In this document: piece by piece, positions 9,017-17,605 of the stretch
Numbering within the stretch: the first letter of the stretch is position 1
Layout of the letters: every line of letters begins with the position of its first letter
Assembly: GCF_032813545.1 (NCBI RefSeq)
Contig: NZ_CP136520.1
Location: forward strand, 2,412,001-2,476,000
From: Nodosilinea sp. E11
Lineage (GTDB): Bacteria > Cyanobacteriota > Cyanobacteriia > Phormidesmidales > Phormidesmidaceae
Reading direction: 5' to 3'
Length of the DNA: 64,000 nucleotides
Program-made: the position numbers and the translations under genes
The notes under the pieces: generated by a model
Told to the model about the DNA's origin: nothing
Database searches by the model: none
The model's input: the letters and a program-made list of their open reading frames with translations, nothing else

Positions 9017-9808
9017 ATGCTGAAACGAGCGCTAAAAATCTCCCGAGTCATGCTGTCGGTGTACTACGCCTACATGGTGGAGTACCGGGCAGAGCTGGTG
9101 TTTTGGGTGCTCTCAGGCACCTTTCCGCTGATTCTGATGGGGCTGTGGGTAGAGGCCGCCCAGGGCGATCAGTTTGACCTCAGCCCCACAGCCTTGGTGC
9201 AGTATTTCTTAGCGGTGTTTTTGGTGCGCCAGTTCACTGTCGTGTGGGTGATCTGGGAGTTTGAGCGCGAGGTGGTCGAGGGCCGCTTGTCACCGTACCT
9301 GTTACAGCCCATAGATCCGGCCTGGCGGCACTTTTTTAGCCATGTTTCTGAACGCTTTGCCCGGTTGCCCTTTGCCTTTTTGCTGGTGGGGCTATTTCTG
9401 CTGCTCTACCCCTACGCCGCCTGGTGGCCCCGGCTCGACAACCTGCTGCTGGGGCTGCTGGCGATTGTCATGGCCTTTTGCCTACGGTTTCTCATGCAGT
9501 ACACCTTTGCCCTGGCCGCCTTTTGGACTGAGCGGGCCAGCGCCCTAGAGCAGTTTTGGTTTTTGCTCTATACCTTTCTTTCGGGCATGATTGCACCGCT
9601 GGCCCTGTTTCCGGATGCGGTACGGACGGTGGTGCTGTGGACGCCTTTCCCCTACATGATTTATTTTCCGGCCAGTTTGTTGATTAACCGGCCCGAGCAT
9701 GTGGTGCAGGGGTTTGTGGCCATGATTCTCTGGTCGGGGCTGTTTTGGGGACTAAACCGCTGGCTCTGGCGACAGGGACTTAAGCAGTATTCGGGGATGG
9801 GGGCATAA
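9017..9808 (+). CDS. ABC-2 family transporter permease (first of pair)
   Basis: This 263-residue polytopic membrane protein has about six transmembrane helices. The opening (MLKRALKISRVMLSVYYAYM, then EYRAELVFWVLSG) and the mid-protein VVWVIWEFEREVVEGRLSPYLLQPIDP are typical of the ABC-2 permease subgroup COG4587. A longer frame from 8897 adds a Pro/Arg-rich segment that does not fit, so the ATG at 9017 is chosen. The stop overlaps the next start by one base (TAATG). The two permeases probably form a heterodimer; the ATPase they need is not in the window. Substrate unknown. Confidence 0.85.
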   Translation: MLKRALKISRVMLSVYYAYMVEYRAELVFWVLSGTFPLILMGLWVEAAQGDQFDLSPTALVQYFLAVFLVRQFTVVWVIWEFEREVVEGRLSPYLLQPIDPAWRHFFSHVSERFARLPFAFLLVGLFLLLYPYAAWWPRLDNLLLGLLAIVMAFCLRFLMQYTFALAAFWTERASALEQFWFLLYTFLSGMIAPLALFPDAVRTVVLWTPFPYMIYFPASLLINRPEHVVQGFVAMILWSGLFWGLNRWLWRQGLKQYSGMGA

Positions 9809-10590
9809 TGCAGCGCTATTGGCAGGTGCTACGGCTGTTTTGGAGCACGGCGATCGCCGCCGAGCTAGAATACCGGCTCAACTTTTTGGTCACCGCGTTA
9901 ATTAGCATGGGGGGCCTAGCGGGCAGCCTGTTCGGGTTGTTTTTGTTCTACCGCACCGGCTACGAGTTCGAGGGCTGGAGCTGGGAGGCGGCCCTGCTGG
10001 TGCTGGGCCTGTTCACTGTTTTGCAAGGGTTCTCAGCCATGGTGCTGATCCCCAATCTAAACAAAATCGTTAACCAGGTGCAGCAGGGCACCCTCGACTT
10101 TGTGCTGTTGAAGCCGATTAGCTCGCAATTCTGGCTCTCAACCCGGATCATTTCGCCCTGGGGTTTGCCCGATGTGGTATTTGGCCTGGTGATGATTGGC
10201 TATGGGGGCCGCCGACTAGGGCTGGGCTGGGCCGACTATGGGCTGGCGCTGCTGCCGCTGCTGTTTGGGGCGCTTACCCTCTACAGTCTTTGGTTTATGC
10301 TGGGGGCCACCAGTATTTGGTTTGTCAAAATCTACAACGTCACCGAGGTGCTGCGGGGGTTGCTGGAGGCCGGACGGTTTCCGATCGCGGCCTACCCAGT
10401 GGCCTATCGGGTGTTTTTTACCTTTGTAGTACCAGTGGCCTTTTTAACGACAGTACCTGCCCAAACCATGCTGGGCCAGGGCGGGCGCGGGTGGTTGGTG
10501 GCCTCGGCGCTGCTGGCCCTGCTGCTGCTGCTGGTCGCCAACCGCTTTTGGCGCTTTGCCCTGCGGTTTTACACCAGCGCGTCGAGCTAA
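9808..10590 (+). CDS. ABC-2 family transporter permease (second of pair)
   Basis: This 260-residue permease has about six membrane helices and the subgroup pattern AELEYRLNFLVTALISMGG, then QVQQGTLDFVLLKPISSQFWLS, matching COG3694. Its ATG overlaps the TAA of the preceding permease, so the two are translationally coupled. Both retain the short cytoplasmic segment with the 'LLKPI/LLQPI' turn thought to contact the ATPase in this group. It converges on the TIR-like gene with 4 bp between stops. Confidence 0.86.
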   Translation: MQRYWQVLRLFWSTAIAAELEYRLNFLVTALISMGGLAGSLFGLFLFYRTGYEFEGWSWEAALLVLGLFTVLQGFSAMVLIPNLNKIVNQVQQGTLDFVLLKPISSQFWLSTRIISPWGLPDVVFGLVMIGYGGRRLGLGWADYGLALLPLLFGALTLYSLWFMLGATSIWFVKIYNVTEVLRGLLEAGRFPIAAYPVAYRVFFTFVVPVAFLTTVPAQTMLGQGGRGWLVASALLALLLLLVANRFWRFALRFYTSASS

Positions 10591-10594
10591 GGGG

Positions 10595-11386
10595 TTAGAC
10601 CAGCCAGCGTTTGAGCCAGTCTACGCCCTGACTGACGGCATCGCTGCGATCGCGCCACTGACGAGTGCTTTCGAGAATGTACAAGGTTTGTAGCTTCAGG
10701 GGCTGATAGCGCGATCGCTGGTTAGCCCCGACTAGCCAATGCTGGTAAACGGCCAATTCCTTTCCCCGTAAGAGCAGCGATGAGTCGCGTAGCTGTCGCT
10801 CCCACCGCAGAGCTTTGACCAAAAGCTGAGTGTGGGTGTGGTGGTAGTCGGCCTCGTGGTGCAGGGTTTGCAGCAGTTGCCGACCGCCATCGGTGTCTCC
10901 CAGGGAGGGCGCACTGGTGCGCAGATCGATGGCCTCCAGGGTTTGCAGCGGCTCGGGGAGGCGGTCGGTCGGTACCGTTTCAGCCAGCACTGGCAGAATG
11001 CGCTTGTTCATGCTGAGAGCAAACAGCAGGCCCTGAAGGCACAGCGCATCGGCCAGGGAGCCCGGGGTGAGCACCAGCAAATAATTATCGCTCGCTTCGG
11101 TCACGCGAGACATCATCGACTCGGGGTCGATGGCAGCGGAGCAGGAATGGGGGCACTCCCAGTAGGCGATCTGGGCCTCGCTCAGCAGCTGGCGCAGCGC
11201 CTGGATGGTAGCAGCCACCGGGGAACCCACGACCTGAGCGCCGGGTTGCTCTGGGGTTCCAGCACAGAGCCAGTCTTCGGCAGCATAGGCCAAAAACACC
11301 TGAGCGGTCAGGTTATTGGAGGACTGGCGATCGCCAGCAGCATTCAAATTCTTCAAAACGTGCACCCATGCTTGCCGTGCAACCAA
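10595..11386 (-). CDS. TIR-like domain protein with degenerate active site
   Basis: This 263-residue protein has an N-terminal TIR-like fold (QVFLAYAAEDWL at 29-40, SDNYLLVLTPGSLADALCLQ at 99-118). The position where NADase TIR domains carry the catalytic Glu (CxxE) reads C116-L-Q-G119, so enzymatic activity is doubtful. The C-terminal half (HTQLLVKALRWE, SSLLLRGKELAVYQHWL, LKLQTLYILEST) matches the helical linker that follows TIR domains in larger cyanobacterial TIR-WD40 or TIR-STAND proteins, but no such domain follows. The first start codon is TTG at 11386; the true start may lie slightly downstream. It may be a signalling scaffold or the remnant of a bigger protein. Confidence 0.65.
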   Translation of the reverse strand: MVARQAWVHVLKNLNAAGDRQSSNNLTAQVFLAYAAEDWLCAGTPEQPGAQVVGSPVAATIQALRQLLSEAQIAYWECPHSCSAAIDPESMMSRVTEASDNYLLVLTPGSLADALCLQGLLFALSMNKRILPVLAETVPTDRLPEPLQTLEAIDLRTSAPSLGDTDGGRQLLQTLHHEADYHHTHTQLLVKALRWERQLRDSSLLLRGKELAVYQHWLVGANQRSRYQPLKLQTLYILESTRQWRDRSDAVSQGVDWLKRWLV

Positions 11387-11548
11387 ACTTTGACCCGGCC
11401 CATCGGCCTCTCTACCTGAGACTGCGCTGCTTAGCCCTGGGCCTGAGAATACCCATTTTTGACGGGGGTAGAGTCAAGCCAAAAGTGTTGGATTCAGGAT
11501 TTTGCGCTCAGGGCAAACCTTGAACCGTACACCCTAAACCCTAAACCC
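11387..11548. other. Spacer with CCCTAAA tandem
   Basis: The stretch 11519-11553 contains CTTGAACCGTACACCCTAAACC and continues with CCCTAAACCCC. The beginning CTTGAACCGTA recurs at about 31216 upstream of the ABC-2 permease gene. It looks like a small dispersed intergenic repeat. Confidence 0.4.
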
Positions 11549-12847
11549 CTAAGCCGCGAACGTCGTCAGCGCCGCCAAAACCTCTTGAAAGCCAGGGCGC
11601 TCCAGCACGTCGGGCTGAGTGCAGGCCTGCTGGAGCGGGCGAAGGAATCGGGCGGGCGGGCAGCGATCGACTAGATCTTCCAGCAGGCAGCCAAAAGCTC
11701 TCACCTCTAGCCGTTCTAGGGCTGGAGCCACAGCGCGATCGGTCGGGTCATAGAAGCTGGCTGCGCCAAAGTCGCTCAGGCGGGCGTCTCCCACCGGGTT
11801 GATCAGGGTGTTGTGGGGGTACAGATCGCCGTGGAGAATGCCCCGCTGGTGCAGGTGGGCGGCGGCGGCGGCCACCCCTCGGGCGATCGCCTGGGTAGCC
11901 GCCAGCGAAAAGGTCGTATCGGCTGGGTAGGTATCGCGGGTACAGCTCTCCAGGCTGGGTGGACCGCCCATCACCTGGTAGGTGTCAGGCACCAGAGGCA
12001 GCACCAGGCCGTGCTTTTGGTCAGGATGCTGGGCCACCTGCCCCAGAGGGCCAATCAGGTGCGGGTGAGCCCCCGCCGCCAGACAGGCCCGCAGTTCATC
12101 TTCCGGCAGGCCGTCGCTGGTCATGGCCCCCTTAAACAGCTTAATTGCCACCGGGAACTGGCCTTGGGGCTGCCGCCACAGCCCCCGGTAAATGACACCA
12201 GAGGCCCCCTGCCCCAGCACCTCCCCCAGGCTGAGATCGGCCCAGGGTATCTGCGGCAGGGTATCTGCACCCACCGGGACACCGCCCTGGCTAAAGGGGT
12301 TGCCAGCGTAGGCTAGCCAGCTAAGGCGGGGCAGGGTGAGCAGCCACGGCGGCAGGTGATCCAGCTGGTTGGCCGCAATCCGAATCAGCTCCAGGTTTTG
12401 GCAGGCGGCTAGGGCCTCGGGCAACGCACGTAGTTGGTTGCCCGCCAGCATTAGCTTTTGCAGGTGGGGCAGCTGGCCAATCGTCTCAGGCAGCGATTGC
12501 AAGCGGTTGTCGGTCAAAGTCAGCCAGCGGGTTTGGGGCGGTAGAGCCTCGGCGGGTAGGGTGGCAAGCTGGTTAGACTTAAAGCTAATCATCGAGAGGT
12601 TGGGGCACTGACCCAACACCTCTGGCACCCTTTCAAAGCGATTGTTGTTAAAGAATACAATCCGCAGGTTGCGGAGCTTGGCAAAGCTGTCGGGCAGGGT
12701 GGTGAGGGCGTTGTGGGAAAGATCGAGAATTTCGAGGCTATCGGCCAGATCGAGAATCTCTTCAGGAAAAGTAGTCAGGCCTGCGGCCAGGGTCAGTCGC
12801 CCAGCCTCGATCGACTGGGGCGATCGCAGCATTTCTAAACTGTGCAT
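11549..12847 (-). CDS. Leucine-rich repeat serine/threonine protein kinase
   Basis: This protein has about 432 residues. Roughly residues 15-195 are leucine-rich repeats of the bacterial 22-23-residue type (LEILDLSHNALTTLPDSFAK, LQKLMLAGNQLRALPEAL). Residues about 205-430 are a protein-kinase domain with the Gly loop GQGASGVIYRG, the ATP-binding Lys in VAIKLF, the catalytic loop HGDLYPHN (HGD in place of HRD) and the metal loop SDFG. An activation segment of normal length is followed by a short C-lobe. The LRR-kinase order suggests ligand or partner recognition controlling phosphorylation in the cytosol; there is no membrane segment. First ATG is at 12845-12847; a TTG 33 bases upstream is possible. 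Substrate unknown. Confidence 0.88.
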   Translation of the reverse strand: MHSLEMLRSPQSIEAGRLTLAAGLTTFPEEILDLADSLEILDLSHNALTTLPDSFAKLRNLRIVFFNNNRFERVPEVLGQCPNLSMISFKSNQLATLPAEALPPQTRWLTLTDNRLQSLPETIGQLPHLQKLMLAGNQLRALPEALAACQNLELIRIAANQLDHLPPWLLTLPRLSWLAYAGNPFSQGGVPVGADTLPQIPWADLSLGEVLGQGASGVIYRGLWRQPQGQFPVAIKLFKGAMTSDGLPEDELRACLAAGAHPHLIGPLGQVAQHPDQKHGLVLPLVPDTYQVMGGPPSLESCTRDTYPADTTFSLAATQAIARGVAAAAAHLHQRGILHGDLYPHNTLINPVGDARLSDFGAASFYDPTDRAVAPALERLEVRAFGCLLEDLVDRCPPARFLRPLQQACTQPDVLERPGFQEVLAALTTFAA

Positions 12848-12992
12848 GGGGTTTCGGGGTAATCGGGTGTTATGGCCCAATGTGGCACTGATCTGGCGCT
12901 ACCCCGGTAAAAATTTGGTGTAGTTTAGTCGCGATCGCCTACGCCATGCCCCCCTCTAGCTCACAATCTGGCCCCCAATCTGGGTCATCTCC

Positions 12993-13658
12993 CTAGGAAT
13001 CGGCAAAGAGGTTGAGGTGCCCGCGCCAGATTAAATAGGCCGTCGCCACTGCACTGAGGGTGAGCAGGCTGCCCAATACCAGAAACAGCAGCCCCAACCA
13101 GCGAGCAGTGGACTGGTTGCGATCTAACGTAGCCAAATAGTCAACCTTGGTTTCAAACCCAACCTGGGCCTCCCCTACTACAGGCCGAGCGCCCGCAACA
13201 GTCAAGGTGCCCACCACCAAAACTGGATCCTCAATCTGAAAGCCTTCGTAGCGGCGATCGCGACCGTCCTCCACCTGGGACAGCGTAGACCGCAGGGTGT
13301 ACCCCGCCGCAATCTCCGCAGTGCCTCCAGAAATCTCCACCCAGAGGGTAGGTGTATAGCTGCGCACCTGCTCCCATTCCCATTCACCGTCGCGACGCAG
13401 CCGCTGGTATTCGTTGTAAGCCACCAAGGGCGGGCGATCGCTGGGGGGGGTGCGATCGCTGACCCAGCCCTCCAGCAGCACCCGCGTCCCCCGCTCCTTG
13501 AGCGTAACAGCGGTAGCCACCGGTAGTTGGGCCACTTCCTGGGCATGGCGAGCGATCGTCTGGGGCAAGATAATTCGAATCACCCCCCCAGCGATTAAAA
13601 AAGGAACCCCGACAGCGGCCAATATCCCTGGCAACAGCCAGTGCTCCCATTTGCTCAT
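12993..13658 (-). CDS. Membrane protein, GIDE-like topology, unknown function
   Basis: This 221-residue protein has one membrane helix near residues 7-30 (LLPGILAAVGVPFLIAGGVI) and another near the C-terminus (WLGLLFLVLGSLLTLSAV). Between them lies a soluble domain with the pattern 'LEGWVSDRTPPSDRPPLVAYN', which resembles the GIDE-type domain (protein from 22801 has the analogous 'WLWGKPQAPTPL ... LPCVCYTS'). The start ATG at 13656-13658 has AGGGAG at the right distance; an upstream in-frame start at 13697 is less likely. No catalytic motif is seen. Assignment to the family is tentative. Confidence 0.5.
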   Translation of the reverse strand: MSKWEHWLLPGILAAVGVPFLIAGGVIRIILPQTIARHAQEVAQLPVATAVTLKERGTRVLLEGWVSDRTPPSDRPPLVAYNEYQRLRRDGEWEWEQVRSYTPTLWVEISGGTAEIAAGYTLRSTLSQVEDGRDRRYEGFQIEDPVLVVGTLTVAGARPVVGEAQVGFETKVDYLATLDRNQSTARWLGLLFLVLGSLLTLSAVATAYLIWRGHLNLFADS

Positions 13659-13732
13659 GGTTCTCCCTACATTGGCCCCGATCAGGTTGGTGTCCAAGCG
13701 TTGTCAGCTTAGCCTAGGCATGACTAACCCAT

Positions 13733-14323
13733 TCAGGAATTTGGCAAAGCCTGAGGTTCAGGGGTAGCACCCAGGGCCTCTTTTTCTTTGTCTAGCCGCC
13801 GCTTACGGGCGTAGAGCTGAATGGTTGCCGCCATAAACACAACCAGTCCTACCATCAGCCAGGTCGTCGCCCCAGTTGGAAAGTTGTTCTTAAAGATCAC
13901 CAGCATGACGATGGCGACCAGCAGCAGGGTAGGCGCTTCGTTGAGCGCCCGCAGCTGCTGACCCGACCACCGACATTCACCCCGATGCAGCTGGCGCATC
14001 AACCGACCGCAGTAGTGATGGTAGGCCAGCAGCACGGCTACCAGGCCTAGCTTGATGTGCATCCAGCCGTCTTTGAGGTACTCGGGCATTTGCACCAGCA
14101 GCCCTACGGCCATCGCCACCGTCACCACCATGCCGGGAGTAGTAATGATGCTGTAAAGGCGCTTCTCCATAATGGTGTACTGCTTTTTGAGAATGCTCTG
14201 GGCCGGTTCTGGCTCAGCCTCAGCCTCAACGTGGTAAATAAACAGGCGCACCAGGTAAAACAATCCGGCAAACCACACCACCACACCAATAATGTGAAAC
14301 GCTTTGAACCAGTAATACGCCAT
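13733..14323 (-). CDS. hemJ: Protoporphyrinogen IX oxidase HemJ
   Basis: This 196-residue, four-to-five-helix membrane protein matches HemJ, which oxidises protoporphyrinogen IX to protoporphyrin IX at the membrane for haem and chlorophyll. Landmarks are the first helix YYWFKAFHIIGVVVWFAGLF with its conserved His, then LYSIITTPGM, WMHIKLGLV and YHHYCGRL. A Lys/Arg-rich tail follows the last helix. The gene is alone between a membrane protein gene and the TPR gene, with no obvious operon. It functionally links to acsF at 21.3 kb, also in chlorophyll synthesis. Confidence 0.93.
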   Translation of the reverse strand: MAYYWFKAFHIIGVVVWFAGLFYLVRLFIYHVEAEAEPEPAQSILKKQYTIMEKRLYSIITTPGMVVTVAMAVGLLVQMPEYLKDGWMHIKLGLVAVLLAYHHYCGRLMRQLHRGECRWSGQQLRALNEAPTLLLVAIVMLVIFKNNFPTGATTWLMVGLVVFMAATIQLYARKRRLDKEKEALGATPEPQALPNS

Positions 14324-14517
14324 AGTCTTTCCTTCAGCCCGACCTTGCTCGGGCGGGATGTTGCAAACCGTTAAGTACGCTTTTCATTGTTATGCAAGGG
14401 TTTGCCCTTGAGAAGCCAACCGCGACGGTTCTTAACGTTACTCACAACAACTATGGGGTTTGGGGTTACTCTCCCCCCAGCGATCGCCTGGCTCCCCGCC
14501 CCCTTGGCAAAAGCGGT

Positions 14518-16824
14518 CTACAGACGAGATAAAACTGAGGCCAAGAGTTCTCCCGGCAGCTGAGACAGTACCGCTTGCTGCCCAGCGATACCAAAGATTT
14601 CAAAATTCAGGTGGGCGTTGTAGACCAGTGCGGTGATCAAGACCTCCAGTTGCGACGGGTGATCTTGCCAGCCCTGGTAGGCCAGTAAATAGTGGTGCAG
14701 CGCAGTTTTGAGATGGTGCTGGCGAGCATCGGCCTGGTCAGCAGGCAGAGCTTGGGCCAGTTGATCGTGGACGACGCCGACGCTGTGGCAGGTAGCCCAC
14801 AGGTCAAAGCCGAGGGCCGGGGGCGGCGAGTCTTGCAGGGCGGTTTCGGCCGCCGTCAGTGCCATATTGTAGGCGGTGACAGCCTGCTGTAGAGCAGCTA
14901 TGCGGCGATCGCTCCCGATGGCAGGCTTTTGCCCCGGCCCGGTGCCGGTGGCCTGCTGAGCTAGATCCCAGTAGGCGGTACCCAGGTTGTTGGCGGTGGC
15001 GGCACAGCCTGCCGGGGCAGCGGCCATGGTGCGGTATTGCAGCGCCGATTGGTACGCAGCGATCGCCCGTTCGAGCAAAAACACAGGCTGCTGGTGCTGG
15101 GCCAAACTCCAGTAGGCAATGCCCAAGTTGTTTTGAATCATCGCGTATTCTAGCGGTGCCTCCTGGGCAGATCGGTGGGCCAGGGCTTCGCCGTAGGCAG
15201 TGATCGCCGCCGCTAAGTGGTGCTGGGGCTGCTGGTGCTGAGCCAGCCGCCAGTGAATGGCACCCAGGCTGTTTTGCAAGTTGGCATAGTCAGTGGGCGA
15301 TCGCGCCGCTGGGTTGTGCTCTAGAGCATGGCCATAGGCCTCTGCAGCCTGCTCCAAGCAGAGGGCCGGCTCTTCGAGGTTGGCCAACAGCCCGTAGACA
15401 GTGCCCAGATTGCCATAGATGCGCCCCAGGGTATCGGCGGGGATAGTGCCTTGGCCGCCCCTGAGCGCTTTTTCGTAGGTGCTGACGCTGCGCCGTAGCC
15501 AAGCCGCCGGATCGGCAGCGTTGTCTTGCTGGCCCTGAAGCCAGTAGAGGCTGGCCAAGTCGTTGAGAGCATCGCACCAGTCGGGGCTACCCTCGGGCAG
15601 ACCGCCGATCGCCTGGTCGTATAAAGCGGTGGCAAAGTCTAAAACGGTGGCAGCGGGGGCATCGACCGCCAGGCGATCGCGTCCCAGTTGCCCCAGAGTC
15701 AGGTAGGCCCTCGACAGCGTCAGCGGCCCGGCCTGCTGATCGATCAGGCCTTGAATGTAGCGCCACAGGTTTGCCAGTTCTGCATCTTGAGCCAGATCAG
15801 GAGGAAGTTGTAACCCCCCGCCGCCAGGTCGCGCTCGCGGGCCATCGGGCATTGCCGAGCAGGCTGGTTCTGGCTGTGCTAGGGCTGGCTGTGCCTGTTG
15901 CAAAGCCGCCAAGGTCTCTGCCGCCGTCGCCGCTACAGGCGGCATCACGACGCTTGAGAACGCCCCGTGGTCGAGCACCGTGTAACTTAGCGAACCTGAC
16001 TGAGTGGCCTGGTCGGGGGCAACTGTGGGACTGCGGCCCGATAGAGGAGGCAGCGTTAGGGGGGGCCGAGCCACCCCTGTTTGCTCAGGCAATGGCTCAG
16101 CGGTAGGGACCTCCGCCGGGGAAAGTGACTCAAGTGATGCAGGCAGCTCACGGGTCGAGAGGTCATCTTGCAAAACCTGCCACAAATTGGCGGCGGTAGA
16201 CGGAGGACTGGGCGAGGTGGCCTCGGGCTGGGCAGCTTTGGGCTGAGTTGCGGCCAAGGTAGCCGTTTGGGGGATAGGATCGCCCACAAATTCAAACAGA
16301 CCGCTGCGCGATCGCCAGAACCCCGGCACCGACTGGCGAATTTTGCCCAGCCAGGGGCGCGGCACCCACACCACCAGCCGACAGTCGAGTTGGGTCAACA
16401 GTTCATCGACCCGAATCAGCGAGGCCAGAAACCGATTTTGCACCGTGGGCGACTGGCGGGTGAGCTGATCAACTCCCACGATTTGGAACACTGGCGCGGT
16501 GGGTAAGCTGCCCTGAAGCCCTCGTTGCTGCTTGAGCCAGAGCAAGACCTCACGCACGAGGTCAGGGCGATCGCCGCCCAGCCGCAGCGTGACCAGGGTA
16601 AGCTGCCGCGATCGCACCTCTGGAGCTAAGGGCACTGTGTCGGGCAGGGGGCTGAAGTTGGCGGCCAAACGCTGGGCCAACTGCTCTTGCAGGGCCACGT
16701 CGTCGCACACCGCGATTAGCAGCTGCCGCCGCAGATTGAGTTGCAGGGCCAACCGCAGTTCTTGATAGGCTTCTTGGTTGTGCCCCAGGTAGGTTTGAGA
16801 ATTCAAAGACACAGCAGCGATCAC
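14518..16824 (-). CDS. Large TPR protein with ATPase-like N-terminal domain
   Basis: This protein has 768 residues. Residues about 20-190 look like a degenerate P-loop/STAND-type domain (LLIAVCDDVALQEQLAQRL, then LVVWVPRPWLGKIRQ) with no intact Walker A (GxxxxGK[ST]). Residues 195-330 are a Pro/Ala-rich linker. Residues 340-760 hold tetratricopeptide repeats of the kinesin-light-chain kind (NNLGIAYWSLAQHQQP, NSLGAIHWRLAQHQQP). The only start compatible with the frame is GTG at 16822-16824. It is divergent from the small helical protein gene with a perfect 20-bp palindrome between them. TPR proteins of this kind usually scaffold complexes; no substrate or partner can be named. Confidence 0.75.
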   Translation of the reverse strand: MIAAVSLNSQTYLGHNQEAYQELRLALQLNLRRQLLIAVCDDVALQEQLAQRLAANFSPLPDTVPLAPEVRSRQLTLVTLRLGGDRPDLVREVLLWLKQQRGLQGSLPTAPVFQIVGVDQLTRQSPTVQNRFLASLIRVDELLTQLDCRLVVWVPRPWLGKIRQSVPGFWRSRSGLFEFVGDPIPQTATLAATQPKAAQPEATSPSPPSTAANLWQVLQDDLSTRELPASLESLSPAEVPTAEPLPEQTGVARPPLTLPPLSGRSPTVAPDQATQSGSLSYTVLDHGAFSSVVMPPVAATAAETLAALQQAQPALAQPEPACSAMPDGPRARPGGGGLQLPPDLAQDAELANLWRYIQGLIDQQAGPLTLSRAYLTLGQLGRDRLAVDAPAATVLDFATALYDQAIGGLPEGSPDWCDALNDLASLYWLQGQQDNAADPAAWLRRSVSTYEKALRGGQGTIPADTLGRIYGNLGTVYGLLANLEEPALCLEQAAEAYGHALEHNPAARSPTDYANLQNSLGAIHWRLAQHQQPQHHLAAAITAYGEALAHRSAQEAPLEYAMIQNNLGIAYWSLAQHQQPVFLLERAIAAYQSALQYRTMAAAPAGCAATANNLGTAYWDLAQQATGTGPGQKPAIGSDRRIAALQQAVTAYNMALTAAETALQDSPPPALGFDLWATCHSVGVVHDQLAQALPADQADARQHHLKTALHHYLLAYQGWQDHPSQLEVLITALVYNAHLNFEIFGIAGQQAVLSQLPGELLASVLSRL

Positions 16825-16853
16825 CGTGGGTAAGATGCAAGCGGCATGGTAAA

Positions 16854-16873
16854 ACTAGTTGATACGAACTAGT
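16854..16873. promoter_or_regulatory. Palindrome between divergent genes, possible operator
   Basis: ACTAGTT-GATACG-AACTAGT is a perfect inverted repeat with 7-bp arms, at the point between the TPR gene (minus) and the small wHTH-like gene (plus). The location and size suit a dimeric regulator; autoregulation by the adjacent gene is a guess. Confidence 0.5.
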
Positions 16874-16972
16874 ATGCGATGACCAGAGACTAGCCCCCAT
16901 CGCCCCGCCCCCTTCCATTACACTTCACCTCACGCCAATCGTTTCAGGACAGCCCAATCATTTCCTGCCCCG

Positions 16973-17434
16973 ATGAGCGCTACTCAAACGACATCGTTAG
17001 CTCTTCCTTCCCTCGAACTGGCTATTCTAGGCCAGCTCCTGGCAGTGGGCGGCACCTGCGATGCCCTTGCCGCACTACCCATTAAGGGCAAATATTCCAT
17101 GCGTCAGCGAGAGCGTGCCTGTCAGAGCTTGCGCGATCGCGGCTGGCTCACCTACGACCACGACATCGCCCAGTTTGGCCTTACCCTCACCGGCAAAACC
17201 CTGCTCAAGCTCGATCTTTCGGTGTGGCCTGTCACCCCCGACGAACTGCTGATGTTGCGATCGTGCCAGGGGGGGCGCATTGGCCCCAGTCAAATCCATC
17301 GGCGGGTACCCATGGGCGATCGCCAGCAATTACTTGAACAACTGGCTCAACAGGGATTGATCGTGGTGTATGGGCGGGCGATCGTCCACCTGCATCTCAC
17401 TCCTGAGGGCAACCACTACCTTAAAAGCGAATAA
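16973..17434 (+). CDS. Helical protein, possible winged-helix, unknown function
   Basis: This 153-residue soluble protein is rich in helices. The region MRQRERACQSLRDRGWLTYDHDIAQFGLTLTGK looks like a winged-helix recognition region followed by a beta wing ('RGWL ... LTLTGK' repeats as 'QQGLIVVYG ... LHLTPEG' at the C-terminus). So two related units of about 60 residues seem to be present, each with 'L...G.L......I......LT..G'. It could be a DNA-binding or protein-binding duplicated wHTH. No signal or membrane segment is seen. I do not recognise a named family. Confidence 0.55.
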   Translation: MSATQTTSLALPSLELAILGQLLAVGGTCDALAALPIKGKYSMRQRERACQSLRDRGWLTYDHDIAQFGLTLTGKTLLKLDLSVWPVTPDELLMLRSCQGGRIGPSQIHRRVPMGDRQQLLEQLAQQGLIVVYGRAIVHLHLTPEGNHYLKSE

Positions 17435-17532
17435 GATACAGGCAAATTCATCCTTGTCAGTCAGGGTAGAGTCAAAATAATAAGTGACGAGCGTAATCCA
17501 ATAGATAGAACAAATTAGCTTTGTAGGTCTTA

Positions 17533-17605
17533 GAATCGCGAGCCCATGAATCGCAAGCCCATGAATCGCAAGCCCATAAATCGCAAGCCCATAAATCGCA
17601 AGCAT
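17533..17605 (+). repeat. Five 15-bp tandem repeats over the MNT start codon
   Basis: The unit GAATCGCAAGCCCAT (15 bp) occurs about 4.9 times. It begins at 17533 and ends in a partial copy at 17605. Variation is limited to G/A changes. Since 15 is divisible by 3, the repeat encodes MNRKP or INRKP each time and offers two alternative ATG starts (17546, 17561), so expansion would change the N-terminus without a frameshift. Confidence 0.9.

Noticed and set aside
11530-11553. Telomere-like CCCTAAA tandem
   Set aside because: Only about three imperfect units in a spacer; such runs are common by chance in intergenic repeats and nothing else suggests a linear end.
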